64,000 bases of DNA from Canibacter sp052085365 (GCA_052085365.1 JBQDFP010000011.1:15291-79290); one strand, 5' to 3'. Shown: positions 34,914 through 45,057, counted from the first letter of the stretch. The notes: generated by a model from the sequence alone, not told the origin. A program made the numbers and translations.

Positions 34914-36734
34914 TTATTCGCTGATCCCGAAGCGCTCTTTTAACTGTTCTCGGCTAAGCGCGCTCCCCTCGTATTGCAGCGCGAGCAACTCAGCATATAT
35001 TCCACCGGATTGTGCAAGTTCAGCGGGTGCACCGATTTCGTCGACGTGTCCCTGGTCGAGGGTAATAATTCGATCTACGCTCTGAATTGTTGAGAGCCGA
35101 TGGGCAATGATCAGACTCGTTCGACCCCGCATCAGCTCGTCGAGACCTTTTTGCACTTCACGTTCACTCTTCGTGTCAAGCGCACTGGTCGCTTCGTCAA
35201 GAATGAGAACGGGTGCGTCCTTTAAGATCGCTCGAGCGACGGCGATACGCTGCTTTTGTCCACCTGAGAGTTTCAGTCCACGTTCCCCGATGATTGTGTC
35301 GAGGCCACGGGGAAACTGTTGAATAAAGCCCCACGCGTTTGCACGTTCTGCGGCACCCACAACCTCCTCATACGATGCATTCGGGTTTGCATATGCAATA
35401 TTCTCAGCAATGCTTCCGCTGAAAAGCGAAGGCTCCTGAAAAACTGCACCAATTTGGTCCCGCAATGCGGGCATTTTTAAGTCAGCAGTGTTTCGGCCAA
35501 ATAGTCGAATTTCTCCTTCGTCGGGTTGATAAAAGCCGAGCAGGGTGCTGACGATTGTAGATTTTCCTCCACCCGAACTACTGACAAGTGCGACCCGCTC
35601 CCCCTGTTCGATGTCGAATGAAATATTTGAGAGCACGGGATTGCCTGTGTCATACGAGAAAGTGACGTTGCGGAATGAGATTGGCGGGCTGGTGACATCG
35701 AGCTTCATATCTTCCCGGACACTGCTGGTTTCACGCATCTCGATTCCCTCGCGCGCATCGGCTGAAAGGCTCATGACGCCAAAATAATCTCGGGAGCCCG
35801 CAAGCGCATGCTGAGTGGAGTCAATGATCCAACTCATCATAGAAACTGGTTGCCGTGCCATTGTTACCAACTGGATAAGGAGCACCATCTCACCAATCGA
35901 GTAGACACCCCGCGCGGTTTGGATGAACAGGATGGCGTAGATGGCCGCAAAGACGAGGTTTAACGCGGCTCGACGTATTGAATCCATGCCATGCCAGAAT
36001 CGGGACTGCTGGCGCGTGAGTGCGACAGTTTTTTGGAATTCTTGGTCGAAGAATTCCCATTCCTTTTTCTCTGCTGCATAAGAGCGCACCGTCGGCATTT
36101 GGCCAACGACCTCGTTGAACCTGCCGCGGGCTGCGTCCACGTGATCATTCTTGTGGTGCTGAATTCGCTGCCATTTACGTGAGGTAAGGGAGGTGAGCCA
36201 CACATAGGTCGGGAAGAGTGCAAGGATCAGCAAAGCGATCGGCCAGGAGTACCACGCGGTAATTATAAGAACCGCCACGGTCGTGATCATCATAGAAAAG
36301 AAATTGTTCGCGAATGATTTAACGAAGTTTGTAACTTCCATGATCGTACGATCGAGGCGAGACACGATGGTACCGGTGAGCTCATTATCAAAATAACGTT
36401 GCGGCAGCTGCATCAGTTTGTCGTAGTACCTTGACGACAGTATTGCGCGCATCCGTTCGCTCATAACATCACCGAAGTAGCCGCCGCTTGCGTCAGCGGC
36501 GGTAACGAACAGCTCAATGATAAGAAACAGAAGCGCTATCCACAGCACGCTTCGAATCCCGTCTTCCAGCGCAGTCTTCCCGTTGACCACACCAACAATA
36601 TGGTCGGTGGCTTGGCCGATCAGAAATGGCGTTGCTAAGGCTCCTGCCGCGGCAAGCAGTGCACACAGCACGATCGCTACATAGAGCGGTGAAAGTTCAC
36701 GCGTAAAGGTGAAAAGTCTAAAAAAGGATCGCAC
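34914..36734 (-). CDS. ABC exporter, fused membrane and ATPase domains (multidrug/lipid type)
   Basis: 606 residues: six membrane helices in about the first 310 residues, then a nucleotide-binding domain with signature LSGGQKQR near residue 487, Walker B PVLILDEATSALD near residue 508 and the switch histidine in IIAHRLSTIQS. Walker A reads SSSGGGKST near residue 382, with Ser in place of the first Gly of GxxGxGKS; all other motifs are normal, so it is probably active. Substrate cannot be inferred. The GTG start has TAGACT nine bases upstream. It lies between holA and rpsT, which are neighbours in many relatives, so it looks inserted. Confidence 0.88.
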   Translation of the reverse strand: MRSFFRLFTFTRELSPLYVAIVLCALLAAAGALATPFLIGQATDHIVGVVNGKTALEDGIRSVLWIALLFLIIELFVTAADASGGYFGDVMSERMRAILSSRYYDKLMQLPQRYFDNELTGTIVSRLDRTIMEVTNFVKSFANNFFSMMITTVAVLIITAWYSWPIALLILALFPTYVWLTSLTSRKWQRIQHHKNDHVDAARGRFNEVVGQMPTVRSYAAEKKEWEFFDQEFQKTVALTRQQSRFWHGMDSIRRAALNLVFAAIYAILFIQTARGVYSIGEMVLLIQLVTMARQPVSMMSWIIDSTQHALAGSRDYFGVMSLSADAREGIEMRETSSVREDMKLDVTSPPISFRNVTFSYDTGNPVLSNISFDIEQGERVALVSSSGGGKSTIVSTLLGFYQPDEGEIRLFGRNTADLKMPALRDQIGAVFQEPSLFSGSIAENIAYANPNASYEEVVGAAERANAWGFIQQFPRGLDTIIGERGLKLSGGQKQRIAVARAILKDAPVLILDEATSALDTKSEREVQKGLDELMRGRTSLIIAHRLSTIQSVDRIITLDQGHVDEIGAPAELAQSGGIYAELLALQYEGSALSREQLKERFGISE

Positions 36735-36790
36735 AAGAGTGCAAGTCTACCCGCTTACTCACCCGGACTCCCCTTGCTGTGTGCGAACAG

Positions 36791-37813
36791 CTAGATGGTT
36801 GTTTTACCGCGCCGAGCGATCGTCAAAATATAGCGCTCGAGGGTGTAATCCGGTTCAGCTGCGCCACCTTTTAACAACCATTCAGTTTCGGCAGCGATGT
36901 CTATAATTCTGGCTAGCGCATCTTCGCTCCAGCCTCGAGTCTCACGCTGGGCGCGTTCAACCTGCCAGGGGGCCATTCCTAACTGCCCTGCTAATTTTCC
37001 GCTGGGCCCTCGAACGCCATACACCCGTGCCATCGCCCGCACCTTCATATTGACAGCACCAAGAATCTGCATGGGCTTCGCGCCCGTAGACACCGCATGA
37101 CGAAGCAGGATAAGCGCATCGGCAGCTCGACCGGCACACGCAGCGTCTGCAACTTTAAATGCTGTGGTCTCAACGCGTCCTTCAGTGAGTTTCTCAACAT
37201 GGGACTCGGTGATTCTAGTGCCTGAGTCACGAACGAGCTGTTCGCATACAGCTGCTAGTTCTGACAGGTCTTCGGTGTAAGCACCTGCAAGCATGCGCAC
37301 CGCACTCTGGGATATTTGCGCACCGAGCCGCGCGAATTCAGATTGGATGAATGCTGGTCGCTCTCGTTCGGTGACGTCAGCACACGTGATTTCGATAGCA
37401 CCCACGGACTTGCGAATTACATCAAGGAGTCCTTTACCTCGCTGTCCCCCGCGGTGACGAAACACAACTGTCGTCTCGGTGTCCGGTTGCTCAAGGTAGG
37501 ATTTAGCCTCAGTAATGAATGCGTCATTTGCCTCTTCAACACCGGAAACTCGAATGAGTCGTGGTTCACTGAAAAGCGATGGACTGGCGAGCGTTAAAAG
37601 TTCGCCTGACCGGTAGGACGCAGCTTCGACATCGTGAATTTCAACATTTTTTGACTGTTCACGGAGGCGGTCTTTTATCGTCTCTTGCGCGCGGGCCGCG
37701 AGTGCGTCTGTCGGGCCAGAAATGAGCACTGCAGTTGCCGGTCGCGCGTCATTCCACGGGACCTGTGTCGCGACGGTCTTTTTTGCTCCCGTTTTCCCTC
37801 GTGCTGCTGCCAC
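36791..37813 (-). CDS. holA: DNA polymerase III subunit delta
   Basis: Clamp-loader subunit that opens the sliding clamp. 340 residues: divergent N-terminal AAA-like domain with TAVLISGPTDALAARA near residue 30 and LFSEPRLIRV near residue 80, then the C-terminal collar with LRHAVSTGAKPMQILGAVNMKVRAM near residue 225 and ALARIIDIAAETEWLLKGG near residue 305. These match HolA. GTG 37813 lacks a Shine-Dalgarno but has TAGAGT exactly six bases upstream; that hexamer begins with the TAG stop codon of manA. It follows comEC in most relatives, here separated by manA. Confidence 0.93.
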   Translation of the reverse strand: MAAARGKTGAKKTVATQVPWNDARPATAVLISGPTDALAARAQETIKDRLREQSKNVEIHDVEAASYRSGELLTLASPSLFSEPRLIRVSGVEEANDAFITEAKSYLEQPDTETTVVFRHRGGQRGKGLLDVIRKSVGAIEITCADVTERERPAFIQSEFARLGAQISQSAVRMLAGAYTEDLSELAAVCEQLVRDSGTRITESHVEKLTEGRVETTAFKVADAACAGRAADALILLRHAVSTGAKPMQILGAVNMKVRAMARVYGVRGPSGKLAGQLGMAPWQVERAQRETRGWSEDALARIIDIAAETEWLLKGGAAEPDYTLERYILTIARRGKTTI

Positions 37814-37819
37814 GCTTCT

Positions 37820-37825
37820 ACTCTA
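37820..37825 (-). promoter_or_regulatory. -10 hexamer TAGAGT, holA (leaderless pattern)
   Basis: TAGAGT, six bases, then GTG 37813. The first three bases are also the stop codon of manA, so holA can be transcribed independently of the com genes. Confidence 0.5.
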
Positions 37826-39094
37826 GTTGGAACCGCTGACAGTAGTACCTGTGCTGCCGGTTGCGAAAAATATTTGACCACTGCCAGTTACAGTAAATTC
37901 GCCCGCAGGCAGGAGAGCGCTTTCTCCTTTATGCATGTTGGTCATGCAGTTGCTTGACTCTAGTTCGAACGATCCATCTGTGACCAGCACACAGGAATCT
38001 GTCGGAAGCGTGACTTCTGCATCATGTTCACTCCGAACAAGCATGAACCCGGTTCCGTCTTGTTCACTAAAATTTGGACGAAAAATTTCAGCGCCTCGGT
38101 CAGGAACGCACTCGATCCGATGCCGAAAACTCTCATCAAAATTGAGCGCAGAAATAAGCGAGGAGCGGTCAATATGCTTCTGCGTTAACCCTGCGCGGAA
38201 AACATTGTCACTCGGACCCATAATTTCGACCGCGTAGCCTGAGACATATGCATGCGGGGTTCCTGTGGGCAGCCACAGAGCCTGCCCTCGTTTTAACCGG
38301 TGCTGTTCGAGCAAGACTGCGAAGAGCAATGCTGGGTCGTTTGGATACTGTGCGTCAATTTCTGACAGAGTATGCACAGAGTCTTGCAGCAATCCCGCTT
38401 GAATCGACCGGTCAGGACCTTCACGCAGTGCGGTTCTCACCGCATGATATGCAGCAATCTGGTCATCACTTTCTTCAAGCATCCAGGCCACTATTGAACG
38501 AAGGGAGTCACGATCTATACGTGCACGAAGCTGAGCAAAGGCGTCGGAGTGATTATTCGCGATGCTAGCTTCGAGCGCTAATAATAGCTCTGCGGTTTGC
38601 GCGCGGTCTCGAAACCCACAGAGTGCGGTGAAGTGATCGTCAAGTGCGACAACGAGTTCTGGTTTCGGGTGTGGATCGCGATAGTTTCGATCTGCAGCAT
38701 CCAGCGGAATTTGTTGTTCGTTTTCTCGCGCGAATCCAGCCTGCGCACAGTCTTTACCAGGATGGGTTTGTATCGACAGCACATGTCCAACAGCGAGTAC
38801 TTTGAGCATATATGGAAGCGATTTGTTGTTTGCGTCTTCCCACTCAATGAGGTTGCTCCACAGTGACGTTCGGTTCAGGATCTCAGCGGGTAATAACGGA
38901 TGTGCGCCTAACCACAGTTCAGCCTGTGGTTGGCCGCTGTACGGTAGACCGAGTCGATCGGCCATGCCGTCGATCTTTCCCCAAGCGAACGCACGCGGAA
39001 CATTATTAATCCGCAGGATCGATTCGCTTCCAAGGGTGTGCTGATTCACGCTTTTCACCTTATCTGGGAACTGTTCCAAATGATCTGAGATCAT
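37823..39094 (-). CDS. manA: Mannose-6-phosphate isomerase, class I
   Basis: Zinc enzyme interconverting fructose-6-phosphate and mannose-6-phosphate, feeding GDP-mannose and glycan synthesis. 423 residues with the N-terminal RAFAWG, VLSIQTHPGKD near residue 110 (zinc ligands), NYRDPHPKPELVVAL near residue 137 and GTPHAYVSGYAVEIMG near residue 280. The ATG overlaps the comEC stop by four bases, so it is translationally coupled to a competence gene with no pathway link. A start further in (near residue 17, where homology becomes clear) is possible. An insertion within the comEC-holA pair is likely. Confidence 0.92.
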   Translation of the reverse strand: MISDHLEQFPDKVKSVNQHTLGSESILRINNVPRAFAWGKIDGMADRLGLPYSGQPQAELWLGAHPLLPAEILNRTSLWSNLIEWEDANNKSLPYMLKVLAVGHVLSIQTHPGKDCAQAGFARENEQQIPLDAADRNYRDPHPKPELVVALDDHFTALCGFRDRAQTAELLLALEASIANNHSDAFAQLRARIDRDSLRSIVAWMLEESDDQIAAYHAVRTALREGPDRSIQAGLLQDSVHTLSEIDAQYPNDPALLFAVLLEQHRLKRGQALWLPTGTPHAYVSGYAVEIMGPSDNVFRAGLTQKHIDRSSLISALNFDESFRHRIECVPDRGAEIFRPNFSEQDGTGFMLVRSEHDAEVTLPTDSCVLVTDGSFELESSNCMTNMHKGESALLPAGEFTVTGSGQIFFATGSTGTTVSGSN

Positions 39095-41598
39095 CCTGAG
39101 GAATGAACCCTATCGCCAGAAGTTGTTTCCACCCACACAGGCGCGTTGCTCTCAGGAACGATCGCAATGCTGCCATAGAGGTCTGTCCTGAGAATTCTCA
39201 TGTGTCCTTGACGAAGTGCGTTGATGGTTTTATGCGCAGGATGGCCGTATCGGTTATCTGCTCCGACTGATATCAACGCCCAGCGCGCCTGTGTCGTTTG
39301 CACGAGCGATTCGGACGCGTCACTCGAACCATGGTGTGCGACTTTGAGAACATCTACTTCGAGGGTTTGTGCTGAATATCTTCGTAGGAGCTCTTGATGC
39401 TCTGCTTCACCAGTATCGCCAAGAGCCAACATCGAATAGTTGGGTCCTTGAATGCGAAGCACCACACTTGCCTCGTTGGTGTCGGTATATTTTTTCTCAG
39501 GGTATGGCTGCAGCACCGTGATCTGAACATCCCCATTTTGCAACGTTCCAACATCCCCCGCAGCGGCGATTCGAAACGGCACCCGGGCGTCGTGCAGCTT
39601 TCGAATTAATGCGCGCTCGCCGTCTTCCTCAGTATTTGGAGAGATCAAAGCCGTCTGTGTTATGCCAGACACCGCGTCTAACGCACCAATATGGTCTCGG
39701 TCATCATGGGTGAGTACCAGTAGTGATATCTGGTTAATTGAAAAGAGCGTCAAACACTGGTTGAGAAGAACGGGGTCATCTCCTGTGTCAATCAACATTG
39801 CGGTGTGCTTACTGGACGTGTCACGAACTAATATTGCGTCTCCTTGTCCTACGTCACATGTGGCAACCGCCCAATCTTTTGGCACTCTTGCATCACTCAA
39901 CAGTGGTGTTACCACTGAAATGCTGGCCACTACGCTGATCACAACAGTTGTTCCAACGGCAACAATTCCGCCCAGACGTCTCGGCAACGGAACCTTTTCA
40001 CCCCATAATCGATGTTGTGGGGCACGTTCCGGGATCCCAGGTACGCTCGCATAACCGTGACGTAATGCCCAAAGGTATATACCGAAACCCTGGAGGAGAA
40101 GGAGGGCAAGTGCGCCTGCGAGCCCGCCCGGCCACTCCAAACGACCGTATGGGATCTTTTCAGCTGAATATGCGATCCACTCGACAGCGCGCGCAGGAAG
40201 CGTTGCAAGATAGACACACCCATTTCCCGCTGCAGGGAAACTTGGCAGGAATATCACCGCGAGTAGACCCATTCCAGTTCCCCAAGGTGCCAACGGCGCC
40301 GCGGCGACATTTGCGGGCACCCCAACTAACGAAATACCTGGAGCAAGCAGGAGTAATGCTGGAGCGCACGCGAACTGCGCAGCGAGACTCACACTTATGG
40401 GTAAGACGATAAACCGAGGCAGGTGAGCCGATCGAAACCACGCTTCGATCCGCTTCGTCAGGGTTAAGATTCCACCTGTCGCAAGGGCTGAAAGCTGAAA
40501 GCCAGGCTGCAACGCCTGCCACGGATTCAAGATAAGTAGGGTAAAAATTGCGGCAGCTAAGGCGTGGAGTCCGCCCACTCTGCGATTTCCAAAGCTGCCA
40601 AAGAGGATCACAAGAGCCATCGCTGCTGCGCGCTGTACACTGGCGTCTGGCCCAATGAGGGATACAAACAGGACAAGCGTAGAGCCGGTAATAAACAGAC
40701 GAAACGCACGAGGCACCCGGCACCGTGAAGCCACAAATACTGCAGCCGACATAACCAGCGCGCAGTTAGCTCCAGATACTGCGGTGAGATGGGTCAGTGA
40801 ACTCTCGAGCATGGCGTCCTGAAGCTCAGGCAAGACCAGCGAAGTATCCCCCACAGCGAATCCAGGTACGAGAGCTGCTCCAGGCTGCTGCTTCGCAGCG
40901 TCATAGAGGTGCCCTCGGAGGTTCGCAATGTACCTACCAAGTTCGGCATCCCAGTTTGTGGACGGTAAGTCGTGAACGCTCGTCGCAGACAGGGAGAACG
41001 CAGTCATGTCGGTAGGGGATGAAAACTGTAACCTTCCAGCGACTTGCACCGATAGTCCAGGACCAAAATCGTATGCGACTGGTTCGTCTAACCACACGAG
41101 AATTTCGGGTCGCCCTGTGACATTCCTAGCCAGGGTTTCCTCGTTTGCACCCATGTGAACCGACTCAGCACGCATCGTGACCCAACGTGTCACGTCATTA
41201 CCACGCAATTTAGCTTTTGGAAACCCCGTGAGTTTCCCCTCCACGAGAACCTCTGAACCGTCTTTCGCCATTTGCACTAGAGCGGGATCTTGACGTCCTA
41301 AATCTAAAATGAGCATCCGGGACAGCACGATCAAGCTCATCGCACAAAATATTCCAGTCACCCCGCAAATCGTCCGGATATTCGGTGAAATGTACAGTCT
41401 CGAGCGAGATGATTTGTGGACGGCGATTGTGAAGATAGTGAGCACCGCTAGGGCAATCAGGCCAACGGCTGCCCAGAGACCGACGCGAATCGACGGGAAG
41501 GTCAGTGCTATTGCGGTGAATATCCAGCACGCCGCGGCTGGTAGCAACAAGCGCACCGTGCCTCTTCCAGCACCGGCTCGAGAGAGTCCACCTCTCAT
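39091..41598 (-). CDS. comEC: ComEC/Rec2 competence DNA channel
   Basis: Membrane channel thought to carry single-stranded DNA into the cell. 835 residues: N-terminal helices and an extracytoplasmic OB-like region (about 100-220), the Competence domain with many helices and SSLTHLTAVSGANCALV near residue 267, and a C-terminal metallo-beta-lactamase-like domain with LTHDDRDHIGALDAV near residue 632 and KVAHHGSSDAS near residue 747. All domains are present and in frame. Four-base overlaps with comEA and manA. Confidence 0.94.
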   Translation of the reverse strand: MRGGLSRAGAGRGTVRLLLPAAACWIFTAIALTFPSIRVGLWAAVGLIALAVLTIFTIAVHKSSRSRLYISPNIRTICGVTGIFCAMSLIVLSRMLILDLGRQDPALVQMAKDGSEVLVEGKLTGFPKAKLRGNDVTRWVTMRAESVHMGANEETLARNVTGRPEILVWLDEPVAYDFGPGLSVQVAGRLQFSSPTDMTAFSLSATSVHDLPSTNWDAELGRYIANLRGHLYDAAKQQPGAALVPGFAVGDTSLVLPELQDAMLESSLTHLTAVSGANCALVMSAAVFVASRCRVPRAFRLFITGSTLVLFVSLIGPDASVQRAAAMALVILFGSFGNRRVGGLHALAAAIFTLLILNPWQALQPGFQLSALATGGILTLTKRIEAWFRSAHLPRFIVLPISVSLAAQFACAPALLLLAPGISLVGVPANVAAAPLAPWGTGMGLLAVIFLPSFPAAGNGCVYLATLPARAVEWIAYSAEKIPYGRLEWPGGLAGALALLLLQGFGIYLWALRHGYASVPGIPERAPQHRLWGEKVPLPRRLGGIVAVGTTVVISVVASISVVTPLLSDARVPKDWAVATCDVGQGDAILVRDTSSKHTAMLIDTGDDPVLLNQCLTLFSINQISLLVLTHDDRDHIGALDAVSGITQTALISPNTEEDGERALIRKLHDARVPFRIAAAGDVGTLQNGDVQITVLQPYPEKKYTDTNEASVVLRIQGPNYSMLALGDTGEAEHQELLRRYSAQTLEVDVLKVAHHGSSDASESLVQTTQARWALISVGADNRYGHPAHKTINALRQGHMRILRTDLYGSIAIVPESNAPVWVETTSGDRVHSSG

Positions 41599-42401
41599 AG
41601 CGACAGCTGATCTCGCATTTTCTCAAATGTTTTTTCTCCGATGCCGCTGACATTCGTCAATTGTTCGATTGTTGAAAACGGGCCATTGGTGGTTCTCCAG
41701 TCGATGATTCTTGCTGCAAGCGCTGGTCCGACTCCAGGAAGGACCTGAAGTTGAACTTCATCTGCACTGTTCAGTGACACTTTCGTCCCAGGCGATGCCT
41801 GGGTTCCATTGTCAGTAGAAATGCCCGGGTTAGCAGGCTCCTCATCGGCTCGCGCCTGATTGAAGACATCTATCTGTTCACCATCAGATACGATTCTGGC
41901 GAGGTTGAGTGCTTCTAGTGCAGCGGTTTCACGTGCACCACCGGCAGCCTCGATTGCGTCCAGGACGCGAGCTCCTGGTTCCAGCGTTACGATGCCGGGG
42001 TCGTTCACTTCACCCACGACATGAACAACAACATCTGGAGGTTCCGAGGCGCCTAGACCTTGGTTACTGTCAGGGTTACTCGCTAATCCGGGTTCTTGGG
42101 TCGAGAATCCCACGGCTTCGCCAGATTCTGGTGGTTCGTGTGGTTTCGCCCACACTACAGTGACCGAGATCACCAGAGAAAGCACGACAACAGCAATCAC
42201 TGCAAGTGACGGTGCCGCCAACGATCGTTGTAGCCTGTCGCGCAGCCGAATAGTGTCACGCCAGGTTGGTACCGCATGTTGCTCGCGAGTTTGGTCCTCG
42301 TTTGCCGGGGTCGTTGCGGCAGCACTCGCAGAAGTGGCTTCCAGGGCTCCCTGGCTAGAGTCTGCCCACAAGTCTTGCGGCATCTGGGATTGAGGTTTCA
42401 T
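41595..42401 (-). CDS. comEA: ComEA-type helix-hairpin-helix DNA-binding protein
   Basis: DNA receptor partner of ComEC. 268 residues: basic cytosolic N terminus, one membrane helix at about 70-92, a linker, the SLBB domain with VVVHVVGEVNDPGIVTLEPG near residue 130, another linker, and a C-terminal double HhH with VSLNSADEVQLQVLPGVGPALAARI near residue 208. ATG 42401 lacks a Shine-Dalgarno; TAGCGT stands exactly six bases upstream, so the transcript is probably leaderless. Other competence genes are not in the window. Confidence 0.93.
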   Translation of the reverse strand: MKPQSQMPQDLWADSSQGALEATSASAAATTPANEDQTREQHAVPTWRDTIRLRDRLQRSLAAPSLAVIAVVVLSLVISVTVVWAKPHEPPESGEAVGFSTQEPGLASNPDSNQGLGASEPPDVVVHVVGEVNDPGIVTLEPGARVLDAIEAAGGARETAALEALNLARIVSDGEQIDVFNQARADEEPANPGISTDNGTQASPGTKVSLNSADEVQLQVLPGVGPALAARIIDWRTTNGPFSTIEQLTNVSGIGEKTFEKMRDQLSL

Positions 42402-42407
42402 GCCGCA

Positions 42408-42413
42408 ACGCTA
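42408..42413 (-). promoter_or_regulatory. -10 hexamer TAGCGT, comEA (leaderless pattern)
   Basis: TAGCGT, six bases, then ATG 42401. Likely promoter for comEA-comEC-manA. Confidence 0.5.
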
Positions 42414-42516
42414 CGAACTATTGTGTCTGTAGTGAGCGCGATCTATGACGGTGTGAAGAACTTGCTTGGGGTGTGCCCGAATTCAAATTGTGGAAAACGA
42501 GCACACCAATTGCGCA

Positions 42517-45021
42517 CTAAGTCGCAGGTTTTGTTGCGATGCTCACGATCTTTGGCATGCGGACGATGACCCGGACAATATCTCGATCACCGATAGCACG
42601 CTGCACCTTTTCGGATGATTTCGCGGCGTCTTCTGCCTGCGTCTCAGTCGTGTCTGCTGGCAGAGTGAGTTTGTCGCGGACCTTACCGTCTACTTGAACT
42701 ACGACAGTAATCTCTGCGTCCACAGTCAAGTCACGTTCTGGCTGTGGCCATTTGGCAAGCGCGACAGTCGGTTCATGTCCCAAGTTTGCCCACATGTCTT
42801 CAGCTGTATACGGCGCAAACATTGACAGGATTCGCGCGGTCACTTCAGCTGACTCACGAACCGCAGGATCGGCCGCCCCGACACCCGAATCAATCGCTTT
42901 ACGAGTGACATTTACTTGATCCATAAGACGCGCAACCACAACGTTGAACTTATAGTTCTCAATCAGTGATGGTGCATCCGCGAGTAACTTGTGGGTATGG
43001 CGACGCAGGTCGGCATCTCCGTGAGAAAAGTCGATTCCTGCTTCGCTGGCAACATCGTGAGAGATCCGCCAGGCACGCGCAAGGAACTTTGCAGAACCCT
43101 GCACGGACACGTCCGCCCAGTCGATGTCGTCCTCCGGTGGGCCAGCAAACGCCATGGTTACGCGAAGAGCATCAGCACCATGGGTATGAAGTTCGCTCGC
43201 AAATTCCACGAGATTGCCACGAGACTTCGACATTTTCGCACCGTCTAGGAGGACCATGCCCTGGTTTAGAAGTTCTGTAAAGGGCTCGTCGAAATCGATC
43301 CAGCCCATGTCAAATAGGAATTTGGTGATGAATCGTGCGTACAGCAGGTGCAAAATGGCGTGTTCTACGCCGCCCACGTATTGATCGACGGGTCCCCAGT
43401 ACTTTGCTTCTTCGGGGTCGAATGGTTGCGTGTCACTCTTCGGGTTTAAGAACCTGTAGAAATACCACGAACTGTCGACAAAGGTGTCCATTGTGTCTGG
43501 GTCACGCGTCCAGGTTTCACCTGTGACGGGGTCGATAACATTGGCCCACTCATGCGCTGCTCCAAGCGGAGATGAGCCTTTTGGCTTCAGATCGAGACCT
43601 TCAGGATCTGGTAGTTGCACCGGTAATTCATCGGAGTTGACCGGTCGCATCTCTCCTGACTGGTTGTGGAGTATCGGGATCGGTGTACCCCAGTACCGTT
43701 GGCGTGAAATCAACCAGTCGCGGAGCCGGTAGGTTGTTTTTGCGCGACCGGTCCCGTCAGCTTCGAGGAGTTCGATTTGTTTGGTGATGGCGTCGTCTTT
43801 TGTGAGACCATCGAGTGGACCAGAGTTCATCAGGTTTCCATCACCGGCAAGCGCAATTCCGCTCACTGATGGGTCCGTGAGCGGTTCACCCTCGTCGTCT
43901 CGCACATCCAGAACAGGGCGTACACCGAGTCCAAATTTGAGTGCAAAATCGAGGTCACGCTGGTCGTGTGCCGGGACGGCCATAATTGCGCCGTGCCCGT
44001 AGTCTGCAAGGACGTAGTCTCCAGCCCAGATCGGCAGGCGCTCACCGTTTACTGGGTTGACTGCGAAGCGGTCGAGAAAAACACCTGTCTTTTGGCGATC
44101 GGTGCTCTGACGATCAATTTCAGTCTGCTTTTGTGTTTCCGCAAGATACGCCTGAAATTCTTCCTGAATTTCAGGCGTGGCACCGGCGGCCAATTCTGCG
44201 GCGAGATCGCTGTCGGGTGCGACAACCATGAAAGTTGCACCGTGCAGAGTGTCAGGTCGCGTTGTGAATACGGTGACCTTTTCATCACGGTCTTCGATTT
44301 CGAAGTCAACTTCAGCGCCGTGAGAGCGTCCAATCCAATTGCGCTGCATGTTGAGCACTTTGGCGGGCCATTTACCTTCGAGACGGTCCATGTCGTCAAG
44401 CAATCGGTCCGCGTAGTCCGTGATTTTGAAGTACCACTGTGTCAGTTTTTTCTTCACGACAGTGGCGCCCGAACGCTCTGAAGTGCCGTCTGCAAGCACC
44501 TGTTCATTCGCAAGCACGGTCTGGTCAACGGGATCCCAGTTCACCCAGCTTGCTTTGCGGTACGCCAAGCCTCGTTCGTACATTTGCAAAAATAGCCACT
44601 GATTCCAGCGGTAATACTCTGGATCACTTGTGTGCAACACTCGAGACCAGTCGAATGAAGGCGCGTAGACGCGGAAGCTTGCCTTCTGCTGGTCAATGTT
44701 CGCATAGGTCCATTCCCGTGGGTCAACACCGCGTTTGATTGCAGCATTTTCTGCGGGAAGCCCGAAACTGTCCCAGCCAATAGGATGCAGCACTTCATAA
44801 CCTTGGCCGCGCCAGTAGCGTGCCAGAATATCGCCCATACAGAAGGCTTCTGCATGCCCCATATGCAGGTCGCCTGAGGGGTACGGGAACATGTCAAGAA
44901 CGTACTTTTTGGGCTTCTTGTCGTTCTTCTGCGTTTCGAACGGTTTCATGTCATCCCAAACGGGAAGCCACCGCTGCTGAATAGCGTTGAAATCGTAAGA
45001 ATCAGCTTGCAGCTCGCTCAC
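42517..45021 (-). CDS. leuS: Leucyl-tRNA synthetase
   Basis: Class I synthetase charging tRNA-Leu. 834 residues: HIGH-type motif PYPSGDLHMGHAEA near residue 47, the editing domain (CP1) with VFTTRPDTLHGATFMVV near residue 240, DTFVDSSWYFYRF near residue 510, the KMSKSRGN loop near residue 600 and the anticodon domain. Start GTG 45021 with GAGG a few bases upstream. A loose seven-pair inverted repeat at 42470-42507 lies just after the stop but has no T-run. No T-box is visible in the 112-base upstream gap, which holds only a six-base inverted repeat. Confidence 0.98.
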   Translation of the reverse strand: MSELQADSYDFNAIQQRWLPVWDDMKPFETQKNDKKPKKYVLDMFPYPSGDLHMGHAEAFCMGDILARYWRGQGYEVLHPIGWDSFGLPAENAAIKRGVDPREWTYANIDQQKASFRVYAPSFDWSRVLHTSDPEYYRWNQWLFLQMYERGLAYRKASWVNWDPVDQTVLANEQVLADGTSERSGATVVKKKLTQWYFKITDYADRLLDDMDRLEGKWPAKVLNMQRNWIGRSHGAEVDFEIEDRDEKVTVFTTRPDTLHGATFMVVAPDSDLAAELAAGATPEIQEEFQAYLAETQKQTEIDRQSTDRQKTGVFLDRFAVNPVNGERLPIWAGDYVLADYGHGAIMAVPAHDQRDLDFALKFGLGVRPVLDVRDDEGEPLTDPSVSGIALAGDGNLMNSGPLDGLTKDDAITKQIELLEADGTGRAKTTYRLRDWLISRQRYWGTPIPILHNQSGEMRPVNSDELPVQLPDPEGLDLKPKGSSPLGAAHEWANVIDPVTGETWTRDPDTMDTFVDSSWYFYRFLNPKSDTQPFDPEEAKYWGPVDQYVGGVEHAILHLLYARFITKFLFDMGWIDFDEPFTELLNQGMVLLDGAKMSKSRGNLVEFASELHTHGADALRVTMAFAGPPEDDIDWADVSVQGSAKFLARAWRISHDVASEAGIDFSHGDADLRRHTHKLLADAPSLIENYKFNVVVARLMDQVNVTRKAIDSGVGAADPAVRESAEVTARILSMFAPYTAEDMWANLGHEPTVALAKWPQPERDLTVDAEITVVVQVDGKVRDKLTLPADTTETQAEDAAKSSEKVQRAIGDRDIVRVIVRMPKIVSIATKPAT

Positions 45022-45057
45022 ACATACCTCGTCAGTTCACACGTTTTGCGGATCATC

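Noticed and set aside
42470..42507. Inverted repeat GGTGTGC/GCACACC after leuS
   Set aside because: Seven pairs with a 24-base loop and no T-run; too weak to call a terminator with confidence.
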